A stretch of 64,000 bases of DNA from Humitalea sp050632385. GTDB lineage: Bacteria > Pseudomonadota > Alphaproteobacteria > Acetobacterales > Acetobacteraceae. Shown piece after piece: positions 40,144 to 48,302 of the stretch (positions are counted from its first letter, which is position 1; every line of letters starts with the position of its first letter). The DNA lies in assembly GCF_050632385.1 (NCBI RefSeq), contig NZ_CP192599.1, positions 1,488,001 through 1,552,000 of the forward strand, read 5' to 3'. The notes under the pieces were generated by a model, which saw nothing but the letters and a program-made list of their open reading frames with translations, was not told the DNA's origin and did not search any database. Position numbers and translations under genes: made by a program.

Positions 40144-40247
40144 AGCGTGATGGCCGTAGGCGCGCATGCGCCGAAGGGCTAAATCACGCGACAAAACAAC
40201 AAGCTAGACCGTGGTGCGTGAGCGAATGCGAACGCATCGCGGTCTAG
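40141..40247 (+). repeat. Family B two-hairpin repeat, copy 2
   Basis: Starts in the stop codon of the tautomerase gene. Outer GTGAT/ATCAC hairpin with AGGCGC-GCAT-GCGCC inside, the ACAAAACAACAAG spacer, then the 16-bp stem. Here the left arm reads CTAGACCGTGGTGCGT while the right arm is unchanged (ACGCATCGCGGTCTAG); both changes give G-U pairs, so the stem would still form in RNA. Confidence 0.85.
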
Positions 40248-40412
40248 TCGGCGACCAGCATCGTCGTGGCTTGACCGGGCATCCGCCGCCGCCCGCGGCG
40301 ACGCTCCCTCCCGGCGCTGTGCGCCATCAGCGCGATACTGGCTGCCGTGCCGACCGCCATCATGCGTCAACAGGATGCCTCGACCACGCATCCGCTCGCC
40401 AAAGGATATCAC

Positions 40413-41843
40413 ATGATCAAGGTGCAACTGTTCATCAACGGCGTGTGGCGCGACAGCAGCGATGGCCGCACGCTGCCCATCCTGAACCCGGCGACCGAGG
40501 AGCAGATCGGCACCCTCGCCCATGCCTCGAAGGCCGACCTGGATGAGGCGCTGGACGCCGCCGACCAGGGCTTCAAGACCTGGCGCGCGACCTCGGCCTT
40601 CGATCGCTACAAGCTGATCCGCAAGGCGGCCCACATCCTGCGCTCGCGCTGCGACGAGATCGCCCGCGTGATGACGCAGGAACAGGGCAAGCCCCTGGCC
40701 GAAGCCAACATCGAGACACTGGGCGCCGCCGACACGGCCGATTGGATGGCCGAGGAAGGCCGCCGAACCTATGGCCGCATCGTGCCCGCCCGCGGCGAAG
40801 GCATCTACCAGCTGGTGATCCGCGAGCCGGTCGGCCCCGTCGCGGCCTTCACCCCCTGGAACTTCCCGATCAACCAGATCATCCGCAAGCTCTGCGCGGC
40901 GCTGGCGACCGGCTGCTCCATCATCATCAAGGCGCCGGAGGATACGCCCGCCTCGCCGGCGGAACTGATCCGCTGCTTCGCCGATGCCGGCATCCCCAAG
41001 GGCGTGATCGGGCTGGTCTACGGCGTGCCGTCGGAGATTTCGGAATACCTCATCCCGCATCCGGTGATCCGCAAGATCACCTTCACCGGCTCGACCGCGG
41101 TCGGCAAGATGCTGGCGGGCCTCGCCGGCCAGCACATGAAGCGCGCGACGATGGAACTCGGTGGCCATGCGCCGGTCTTCGTCTTCGATGATGCGGACAT
41201 CAATGTCGCCAGCCGCACCATGTCGGCGTTCAAGGCCCGCAATGCCGGGCAGGTCTGCGTCTCCCCCACGCGCTTTCTCGTGCACGAAAAGGTCTTCGAC
41301 AATTTTGTCGAGAAGTACACGGCCGGCATCAAGGCGATCAAAGTCGGCAACGGGCTGGATGCCGGTGTCACCATGGGGCCGCTGGTCAGCGAGCGCCGGG
41401 TGCAGGCGATCGATGCCATGGTCGGCGATGCGCGCCAGAAGGGCGGCGAAATCCTGACCGGTGGCAATCGCATGGGCAACAAGGGCTATTTCTTCGAGCC
41501 GACCGTCGTCACCAATGTCAGCCGCGACATGCAGATGATGAACGAGGAACCCTTCGGCCCCGTCTCGCTGATGATCCCCTTCGGCGATTTCGACGAGGCG
41601 ATCGAGGAGGCCAACCGGCTGCCCTTCGGCCTGGCCGCCTATGCCTGGACCAGCTCCGCCAAGACGGCCCAGGCGCTGGGTGCGAAGGTCGAGACGGGGA
41701 TGATGACCATCAATCATCTGGGCCTCGCCCTGCCCGAGGTCCCCTTCGGCGGCGTCAAGGACAGCGGCTACGGCTCCGAAGGCGGGACCGAGGCGCTGGA
41801 GGCCTATCTGAATACCAAGTTCGTGAGCCAATCCAGCGTCTGA
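40413..41843 (+). CDS. NAD(P)-dependent aldehyde dehydrogenase, succinate-semialdehyde type
   Basis: 476-residue aldehyde dehydrogenase of the SSADH/GabD-like group. Seen: FTPWNFPINQIIRKLCAALATG, the Rossmann part FTGSTAVGKMLAGLA, general-base glutamate in TMELGGHAPV, nucleophilic cysteine in NAGQVCVSPTRF, and C-terminal EEPFGPVSLMIPF and PFGGVKDSGYGSEGG. ATG at 40413 with AAAGGAT upstream; the upstream in-frame extension from 40347 lacks a site. Stands alone between the family B repeat and the convergent TauE gene. Substrate within the short semialdehydes is not resolved. Confidence 0.9.
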   Translation: MIKVQLFINGVWRDSSDGRTLPILNPATEEQIGTLAHASKADLDEALDAADQGFKTWRATSAFDRYKLIRKAAHILRSRCDEIARVMTQEQGKPLAEANIETLGAADTADWMAEEGRRTYGRIVPARGEGIYQLVIREPVGPVAAFTPWNFPINQIIRKLCAALATGCSIIIKAPEDTPASPAELIRCFADAGIPKGVIGLVYGVPSEISEYLIPHPVIRKITFTGSTAVGKMLAGLAGQHMKRATMELGGHAPVFVFDDADINVASRTMSAFKARNAGQVCVSPTRFLVHEKVFDNFVEKYTAGIKAIKVGNGLDAGVTMGPLVSERRVQAIDAMVGDARQKGGEILTGGNRMGNKGYFFEPTVVTNVSRDMQMMNEEPFGPVSLMIPFGDFDEAIEEANRLPFGLAAYAWTSSAKTAQALGAKVETGMMTINHLGLALPEVPFGGVKDSGYGSEGGTEALEAYLNTKFVSQSSV

Positions 41844-41901
41844 ACGCGCGCCATGCCGGTCGAGCTTCGATCGGCATGAGAGCCTGGATCTGCGGGGGCG
41901 C

Positions 41902-42639
41902 CTACCACAGCCCCCGCAGCACCAGATGCGCGCCCAAGGCCAATAGCCCGGCAAAGAAGCACCGCCGAAACACCTCCGGCCGCACCGCGCGCCGTACCCG
42001 CTGCCCGATCCACAGCCCGGCCAGCGCCGGCCCCAACGCCAGCAGCGACCCCGCGGCCACCCCGCCGCCCAGTGACCCGGTCAGCATCAGCGCCACGCCC
42101 AACGCCACTGTCGCGGTGGTGAAACTCAAGCCCAGCGCCTGCACCAGCGCCTCCCGCCCCAGCCCAAGCCCCTGCAGATAGGGCACCGCCGGGATCACGA
42201 AGACCCCCGTCGCGGCCGAAACCACCCCCGTCGCCCCCCCGGCCAGCGGCCCGCCCCAGGCCTCGATCCCGCCCGGCACGCGCGGCAGCGCCCAGGGCGA
42301 CAGGCCGATGGCCGCATAGCCCAGCAGCGCCAGGCCCAGCGCCAGCACCGCGCCGCTGCCGCCGCTGCCCAGCAGCATCGCCCCCGCCGCCGTGCCGCCC
42401 ACGATCCCCGCCTGCATCGGCCACAACCGCCGCAACAGCGGCACCAGCGCCCCGCCCCCCACCATCTGCCAAAGGTTCGTCACCAGCGAAGGCACGACAA
42501 TAAACGACGCCGCCACCGCCGGCGGCATCACCAGGCTCAGCAACCCCACCCCCACCGTCGGCAGGCCCAGCCCCGTGACCCCCTTCACGAAGCCAGCCAG
42601 CAGGAAAACGCCAAACAGGAAGGGCAGGTGATCAGGCAT
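41902..42639 (-). CDS. Sulfite exporter TauE/SafE-family permease
   Basis: 245-residue polytopic inner-membrane protein with about eight helices, starting PFLFGVFLLAGFVKGVTGLGLPTVG, the TauE signature of the first repeat, and mirrored by GGATGVVSAATGVFVIPAVPYLQGLGL in the second. It exports organosulfur or carboxylic anions. The frame is open beyond but hydrophobic sequence begins right after the ATG at 42639; ATG 42651 is the alternative. Divergent from the LysR gene, which is its likely regulator. Confidence 0.85.
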   Translation of the reverse strand: MPDHLPFLFGVFLLAGFVKGVTGLGLPTVGVGLLSLVMPPAVAASFIVVPSLVTNLWQMVGGGALVPLLRRLWPMQAGIVGGTAAGAMLLGSGGSGAVLALGLALLGYAAIGLSPWALPRVPGGIEAWGGPLAGGATGVVSAATGVFVIPAVPYLQGLGLGREALVQALGLSFTTATVALGVALMLTGSLGGGVAAGSLLALGPALAGLWIGQRVRRAVRPEVFRRCFFAGLLALGAHLVLRGLW

Positions 42640-42721
42640 GGCGCGCAGCATGGCCGGCCCGCCCCCACCCACGCAATGCGGGATGGACGAAGCCAGCCTC
42701 CGTCTGGCACGAAGGCTGCCG

Positions 42722-43609
42722 ATGCATTTCGACCTCACCGACCTGCGCCTCTTCGCGGCGATCCTGGACGCCGGCAGCCTGACCGCCGGCGCTGCCGCGG
42801 CGGGCCTCGCCCTCGCCTCGGCCAGCACCCGCGTCAAGGGCATGGAAGCCAGCCTGGGCGCGCCCCTGCTGGAACGCGGCCGGCGCGGCGTGCGCCCGAC
42901 CCCGGCGGGGCTGGCCCTCGCGCATCACGCCCGCCTGGTCCTGGCCCAGATGGAACATTTGCGCGGTGACCTGCGCGACCATGCCCGCGGCGGCCCGCGC
43001 GGCCATATCCGCCTGCTGTCCAACACCGCCGCCATCGAGGAACACCTGCCCGAAGCCCTGGCCCCCTGGCTCGCCCAAAACCCCGGCATCGACGTTTCCC
43101 TGGAAGAACGCCCCAGCCACGACGTCGCCCCCGCCATCGCCCAGGGCCAGGCCGACATCGGCATCCTGGCCGACCTCGCCGGCGCCGAGGGGCTGGAAAC
43201 CTGGCCCTTCCGCACCGACCGCCTGGTGCTGGTCCTACCCCGCGCCCACCCCCTGGCACGACACCGCCGGATCGCCTTTGCCGCCATCCTCGACCAGCCT
43301 GTCGTCGGCCTGGCCGAAGGCTCCGCCCTGGCCGACCACCTCGCCGCCCATGCCGCACGTCTTGGCCAGCCGCTCCGCCCACGCATCCGCCTGCGCAGCC
43401 TCGACGCCATCTGCCACATGGTCGAAGCCGGCGTCGGCCTCGCCGTGCTACCCGAACGCGCGGCCCAACGCTGCCGCCGCCGCATGGCCATCGCCACCGT
43501 GCCCCTGGCCGACACCTGGGCCACCCGACACCTGGTCATCGCCGCCCGACGCCTGGACGCGCTGCCGCCACATGCACGGCGGCTGCTGGAGCATCTGGCG
43601 GGGAGGTGA
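42722..43609 (+). CDS. LysR-family transcriptional regulator
   Basis: 295 residues. N-terminal winged helix-turn-helix: LTDLRLFAAILDAGSLTAGAAAAGLALASASTRVKGMEASLG, then GRRGVRPTPAG; effector domain from GGPRGHIRLLSNTAAIEEHLP. ATG at 42722 with GAAGG six bases upstream; the frame extends to 42638 but would overlap the divergent TauE gene. Most likely regulates the divergently oriented TauE permease. A family A repeat starts directly at its stop codon. Confidence 0.88.
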   Translation: MHFDLTDLRLFAAILDAGSLTAGAAAAGLALASASTRVKGMEASLGAPLLERGRRGVRPTPAGLALAHHARLVLAQMEHLRGDLRDHARGGPRGHIRLLSNTAAIEEHLPEALAPWLAQNPGIDVSLEERPSHDVAPAIAQGQADIGILADLAGAEGLETWPFRTDRLVLVLPRAHPLARHRRIAFAAILDQPVVGLAEGSALADHLAAHAARLGQPLRPRIRLRSLDAICHMVEAGVGLAVLPERAAQRCRRRMAIATVPLADTWATRHLVIAARRLDALPPHARRLLEHLAGR

Positions 43610-43859
43610 GTAATGGGGGAGTTGCGCTTTGAAAGGGGCTTCGCCCCTCTCAAACTCTCCCCACCAAGGGGCCGTGGCCCCTTGGAACCCACGCTGTTGG
43701 TAAAATAGAGAGAGGGGCGTCAATGGAACGCCTTTGATCGAAGGCGGGCCATGCCCCTCTCTCTATTTTACCAATACTCCGTCGGTCCAGGGGCGGCGGC
43801 CCCTGGTGCGGGGAGGTGTGGAGGGGGCGCATAGCCCCCTCCACGGCGCCACTTCCCCG
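43610..43859. repeat. Family A palindromic element, copy 3
   Basis: Fills the gap between the convergent LysR and Bug genes; same orientation as copies 1 and 2. Central perfect 22-bp inverted repeat with arms 43697-43718 and 43753-43774, beginning TTGGTAAAATAGAGAG. Again the arms differ from other copies in both halves together. The loop contains its own CGCCTT/AAGGCG stem. Outer hairpins match the other copies (CCAAGGGG/CCCCTTGG, CCAGGGG/CCCCTGG, GTGGAGGGGGC/GCCCCCTCCAC). Confidence 0.9.
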
Positions 43860-44807
43860 TTACTTGCCCGCCCCCGCCAGCACCCCGCGCCAGCGGGCGG
43901 TTTCGGCCACGATATGCGCCGTCAGCGCCGCCGGGTCCGATGCCGCGACGGTCATCGCCATCGCCGTCAGTCGTGCGGTCACGTCCGGGTCGCGCAGCGC
44001 GGCGACGGTTTCCGCCGCCAGCTTGGCTTGTGCCTCGGCGCCGATCCCGGCCGGGGCCAGCACCGCATACCAGCCGCTGGCCGATACGCTGGGCAGGGTG
44101 GCGGAGATCAGCGGCACATCGGGGAACATCCCGGCTGGGGCCGGGGCCGTGGTCGCGATGGCACGCAGGGTGCCTGCCTGGATGTGCGGCAGGACCAGCA
44201 GCGGGTTTTCGATGCAGAAGGGGAATTCGCGATTGATCACCGACAGCACCACCTGCGGGCTGCCGGGATAGTGGACCGGAGAGGCGGGGAAGCCCGCCGC
44301 CTGGCGAAACGCCTCGCCGGCCAGCAGGCCGGGGCTGCCGACGCCCGGGGTGGGCCAGAGGATTTCGCGCCCTTCCGCCTTCAACAGCGCGATCAGCCCC
44401 GGCACGTCGCGCGCGGGGCTGGCCGCCGGCACCACCAGCACCAGCGGCGTGCCGCCGATCAGGCTGATCGGGGTCAGGTCGGTCAGCGGGTCATAGGGCA
44501 GGTTCGCCTCGGTCGTCGGACTGACCGCGAGCGGCCCGGAGGATCCGATCAGCAGCACATGCGCATCGCCCCGCGCGCGGGCGACCAGCGCCGTGCCGAC
44601 ATTGCCCCCCGCCCCGGGGCGGTTTTCCACCACCACCGGCTGACCGATGCTGCGCGCCATCCGGTCGGCCAGCAGACGCGCCAGCACATCGACGATGCCG
44701 CCCGGCGCGAAGGGCGCGATGACCCGGATCGGCCGGTTGGGAAACGCCCCCTGCGCCCGCGCGACAAAGGGCAGCGCTGTCGCCGCCAGCAGACTGCGGC
44801 GCAGCAC
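43860..44807 (-). CDS. Bug-family (TctC) solute-binding protein
   Basis: 315-residue periplasmic receptor. The signal peptide begins at the start codon, LRRSLLAATALPFVARAQG; mature landmarks are IRVIAPFAPGGIVDVLARLL, VVVENRPGAGGNVGTALVA and SPVHYPGSPQVVLSVINRE. Start is GTG at 44807 with GGAGG seven bases upstream; it shares one base with the dioxygenase stop codon (TAGTG), so a longer frame to 44939 is rejected. Coupled to the TauD-type dioxygenase and probably supplies its substrate or a related carboxylate (inference). Confidence 0.88.
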   Translation of the reverse strand: MLRRSLLAATALPFVARAQGAFPNRPIRVIAPFAPGGIVDVLARLLADRMARSIGQPVVVENRPGAGGNVGTALVARARGDAHVLLIGSSGPLAVSPTTEANLPYDPLTDLTPISLIGGTPLVLVVPAASPARDVPGLIALLKAEGREILWPTPGVGSPGLLAGEAFRQAAGFPASPVHYPGSPQVVLSVINREFPFCIENPLLVLPHIQAGTLRAIATTAPAPAGMFPDVPLISATLPSVSASGWYAVLAPAGIGAEAQAKLAAETVAALRDPDVTARLTAMAMTVAASDPAALTAHIVAETARWRGVLAGAGK

Positions 44808-45886
44808 TACTGTGCCTCCAGCACGAACTTCAGCGTGGTTTCCTTCGTCACGATGCCGCCGCGATTGCCGATCTCCAGCGACCCGTAGCGCTGGGCAAAC
44901 AGCGGCGGCAGCGGCCGCGCCTGCTTCGGGCAAAGCCACAGCCGCAGCAGGTGCCGCCGCTTGTCCAGCTCCGCAAAATCCTCGAAATCGCCGCGGCTGT
45001 GCAGCATGTTGTGGTTGTGCACGAACTGCATGTCGCCCGGCAGAAACTCCATGCCGAGGTTGATCGCCGGATCATTCGCCATCTCGTCCAGCAGGTCGAT
45101 CGCCTCGTGTTCCAGCGCCGTCAGCCTTGGGCAATCCGGGAAATTCGCCTGGGCGCTGCGGATGTATTGCCCAGCGTAGATCGTCGTCAGTTGTCCTTCG
45201 TGCCAGGAGAAGACCGGCACATCGAACCAGGGCTTCATCCCCGGCGGCACCTCGCCACGCCGGTCGGTCGGCATCGGCGTGAACAGCGCCGCGCGCAGAT
45301 CCGGCCGGCGGCGCAGCATCTCGTCATGCAGCGTGACGCTGGAGGCGATGCGGCTCTCGCCCCCCCATTTCGCCGTCTTGAGGCACAGCAGCCCCACCAC
45401 GTCGCAACTATCGGTATGGAATTCCAGCTTCCGATTGGTCTGGTAATACCGCACCGTCGGATTGCGGATATCGAGCCCAAGATCCTTCACATGCCCCAGC
45501 AGATGCCCCTTGGCATTCTGGCTGCGAAAACCGCCCAGATGTGCGCCGACGCCCAGATAGGCCGCCGCCGCCTGCGCGATCGAATACCGCGACACATCGA
45601 AGCCGCGCAGCAGCGCAAACCCGCGCCCATGCAGCAATTCATGCAGCATCGCATCCAGCTTCGGCTTCAGCAGCGGCAGCGGAAAACTCTCGGCCGTGAT
45701 CGACCCCAGATCGCGGCCCGAGGATTCAAACGCATGGATCGCCGCATCCAGCTCATCCAACTCCGCGCCCGTGTAGGTCATCGCCCAGGACCGGTCCCGG
45801 TCCATATCCGGCCCGAACCAGGCGGCCGGGCCACCGATCGGACCAGCGGGCATGGGAAAGGGCGCGTTCATGGGGGCTTCGGGCAT
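44807..45886 (-). CDS. TauD/TfdA-family Fe(II)/2-oxoglutarate-type dioxygenase
   Basis: 359-residue jelly-roll oxygenase. Iron ligands: HTD in KLEFHTDSCDVVGLL and the distal histidine in FVHNHNMLHSRGDFEDF, followed by the 2-oxoacid-binding arginine (HLLRLWL). Also GRGFALLRGFDVSRYSIAQ. ATG at 45886 with GGAGG five bases upstream; the frame to 45925 has no site. First of a two-gene operon with the Bug receptor, and divergent from the molybdoenzyme. Substrate unknown; this subgroup acts on diverse small carboxylates. Confidence 0.88.
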   Translation of the reverse strand: MPEAPMNAPFPMPAGPIGGPAAWFGPDMDRDRSWAMTYTGAELDELDAAIHAFESSGRDLGSITAESFPLPLLKPKLDAMLHELLHGRGFALLRGFDVSRYSIAQAAAAYLGVGAHLGGFRSQNAKGHLLGHVKDLGLDIRNPTVRYYQTNRKLEFHTDSCDVVGLLCLKTAKWGGESRIASSVTLHDEMLRRRPDLRAALFTPMPTDRRGEVPPGMKPWFDVPVFSWHEGQLTTIYAGQYIRSAQANFPDCPRLTALEHEAIDLLDEMANDPAINLGMEFLPGDMQFVHNHNMLHSRGDFEDFAELDKRRHLLRLWLCPKQARPLPPLFAQRYGSLEIGNRGGIVTKETTLKFVLEAQ

Positions 45887-45954
45887 CGTGTCCTCCAAAT
45901 TTCTTGCTTGCCCCGACCCTAGCACCCGGTTGCCGCCCGTCCACCCGGGGGCGC

Positions 45955-48255
45955 ATGCTCAGCGCCATGCAACACATCACCCCCAGCGCCTCCCATTGGG
46001 GCGCCTTCGACGCCGTGGTCGACAATGGCCGCCTTATCGAAGCCCGCCCCTTCGCCCGCGACCCGCACCCCGGCCATCTGCTGGAATCGATGCCGGATGT
46101 GGTCCACCACAAGACCCGCATCGACCGCCCCTATGCCCGCGCCGGCTGGCTGCGTGGCGAAAGGCGCGGCGCGCAGCGCGGCGGCGATACCTGGGTGCCG
46201 CTGGAATGGGACCACGCGATACGCCTGGTCGCCGAGGACACCGCCCGGGTCCGCGCCGAATTCGGCGACGACACGATTCTGGGCGGCTCCTACGGCTGGT
46301 CCTCGGCCGGGCGCTTCCATCATGCGCGCAGCCAGTTGCACCGCTATCTCGGCCTCGGCGGCGGCTATACGGCGCAGGTGACGAATTACTCCTATGGCGC
46401 CGGCATGACCCTGATGCCGCATATCCTGGGCACCAACGACGTGATCCAGGGGCCGGTCACCGATTGGACCAGCCTCATCGTCCATACGCGGATGATGCTG
46501 TGCCTGGGGGGGCTGCCGCTGAAGAACGGCCTCGTCACCGCCGGCGGCGCCGGGGCGCATGAATACGTGCCGCTGATGCAGCGCGCGGCGGCGGCGGGCA
46601 TCCGTTTCGTCAATGTCTCGCCCTTCCGCGGCGATGCGCCGGATTTCCTGCAGGCCGAATGGGTGCCGATCCGCCCCGGCTCGGATGCGGCCTTCCTGCT
46701 CGCCATGGCGCAGGTGATCGTCGCGGCGGGCCTGGAGGATCGCGGCTTCCTGGTCACCCATGCGATCGGCTGGCCGCAACTGCGCGCCTATATCCTGGGC
46801 GAAACCGACGGCACGCCAAAAACCCCCGAATGGGCGGCGCCCCTGACCGATATCCCCGCCGCCACCATCCGCCGCCTGGCGCTGGAGGCCGCCGGCGCGC
46901 CGACGATGCTGACCGCCACCTGGTCCATCCAGCGCGCCGAACATGGCGAACAGCCCTGGTGGATGCTGGTGGCGCTGGCCGCCATGCTCGGCGGCATCGG
47001 CAAGCCGGGGCAGGGGGTCGCCTTCGGCTACGGCAGCCTGAACGGCATGGGCACGCCGCGCATGGAGCTGCCCTCCGTCTCGCTGCCGGCCACGCGCAAC
47101 CCGGTGGCGACGGCCATCCCCGTCTCCCGCGTCACCGACCTGCTGGAACGCCCCGGCGAGATCATGCAGTACAACGGCCGCGACATCCTGCTGCCCGACA
47201 TCCGGCAGATCTGGTGGGCCGGCGGCAATCCCTTCCACCACCACCAGGACCTCGCCCGCCTGTCGCGCGCCTTTTCCCGCGCGGAAACCATCATCGTGCA
47301 GGAACCCTGGTGGACCGCGATCGCGCGCCAGGCCGACATCGTGCTGCCCGCGACCACGACCCTGGAGAGGCGCGACATCGCCTCCTCCTCCCGCGATCGC
47401 TTTGTCCGCGCCATGCACAAGGCGCTGCCCGCGCAGGGCCAGGCGCGCGACGACCACGCCATCCTGGCCGACCTGGCCGATGCCGGCGGCTTCCGGGACC
47501 GTTTCACCGAACAGCGCGATGAAGACGCCTGGCTGCGCCACCTCTACGCCCGCTGGGCCAAGGGCGCCCGCATGGCCGGCTTCGATGCGCCCGATTTCGA
47601 CCAGTTCTGGGCCGAGGGATTCATCGAAATCCCATCCCCCGACACCCCCTATGTCCAATTCGCCGATTTCGCGGCGGACCCTGTGGCCCATCCGCTCAAC
47701 ACCCCCTCCGGCAAGGTCGAGCTCTTCTCCGCCACCATCGCCGGCTTCGGCTACGACGAAGTGCCCGGGCACCCTGTCTGGATGGAACCCGGCGAATGGC
47801 TGGGCGCCGCCGAAGCCGATGAATTGCACATGCTGTCCTACCAGCCCGCCACCCGGCTGCACGGCCAGTTGGATCCCGGCCGCATCGCCGCCGCCGACAA
47901 GATTCTTGGCCGTGAGCCCGTCCTGATGCACCCCGACGATGCCGCCGCGCGCGGCCTGATGGCGGGGCAGGTGGTGCGCGTCTTCAACGCGCGCGGCAGC
48001 ACCGCCGCGGGCTTGCGCCTGTCGGATGGCATCCGCCGTGGCGTCGTGGCGATGGCAACCGGCGCCTGGTGGGACCCGATGGACCCGGCCGATCCGGCCA
48101 GCCCCTGCGTGCATGGCAATGCCAATGTGCTGACCCGCGACATCGGCACGTCACGCCTGGGGCAGGGCTGCGCCGCGCAATCCTGCCTGGTGCGGGTGGC
48201 ATCCTGGGAAGGGGCGCTGCCACCGGTCGCGGTGCATACCCCGCCGGTTTCGTAA
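45955..48255 (+). CDS. Molybdopterin-dependent oxidoreductase, BisC/TorA (DMSO reductase) type
   Basis: 766 residues, no Fe-S cysteines and no Tat signal, so a cytoplasmic bis-MGD enzyme like biotin sulfoxide reductase. Seen: ITPSASHWGAFDAVVDNGRL at the N-terminus; GGSYGWSSAGRFHHARSQLHRYL, where the family's Mo-ligand serine is expected; WSIQRAEHGEQPWWMLVALAAMLG; QEPWWTAIARQADIVLPATT; and the cofactor-closing GNANVLTRDIGTSRLGQG. ATG 45955 or 45967. Reduces an N- or S-oxide, probably scavenging an oxidised vitamin or methionine (inference). Followed by the PhoX-like paralogue. Confidence 0.87.
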   Translation: MLSAMQHITPSASHWGAFDAVVDNGRLIEARPFARDPHPGHLLESMPDVVHHKTRIDRPYARAGWLRGERRGAQRGGDTWVPLEWDHAIRLVAEDTARVRAEFGDDTILGGSYGWSSAGRFHHARSQLHRYLGLGGGYTAQVTNYSYGAGMTLMPHILGTNDVIQGPVTDWTSLIVHTRMMLCLGGLPLKNGLVTAGGAGAHEYVPLMQRAAAAGIRFVNVSPFRGDAPDFLQAEWVPIRPGSDAAFLLAMAQVIVAAGLEDRGFLVTHAIGWPQLRAYILGETDGTPKTPEWAAPLTDIPAATIRRLALEAAGAPTMLTATWSIQRAEHGEQPWWMLVALAAMLGGIGKPGQGVAFGYGSLNGMGTPRMELPSVSLPATRNPVATAIPVSRVTDLLERPGEIMQYNGRDILLPDIRQIWWAGGNPFHHHQDLARLSRAFSRAETIIVQEPWWTAIARQADIVLPATTTLERRDIASSSRDRFVRAMHKALPAQGQARDDHAILADLADAGGFRDRFTEQRDEDAWLRHLYARWAKGARMAGFDAPDFDQFWAEGFIEIPSPDTPYVQFADFAADPVAHPLNTPSGKVELFSATIAGFGYDEVPGHPVWMEPGEWLGAAEADELHMLSYQPATRLHGQLDPGRIAAADKILGREPVLMHPDDAAARGLMAGQVVRVFNARGSTAAGLRLSDGIRRGVVAMATGAWWDPMDPADPASPCVHGNANVLTRDIGTSRLGQGCAAQSCLVRVASWEGALPPVAVHTPPVS

Positions 48256-48302
48256 CACGCTGTCGCTGGACCCGGGCCGCCCGCTTTGGCAGGGTCCGGC
48301 GC

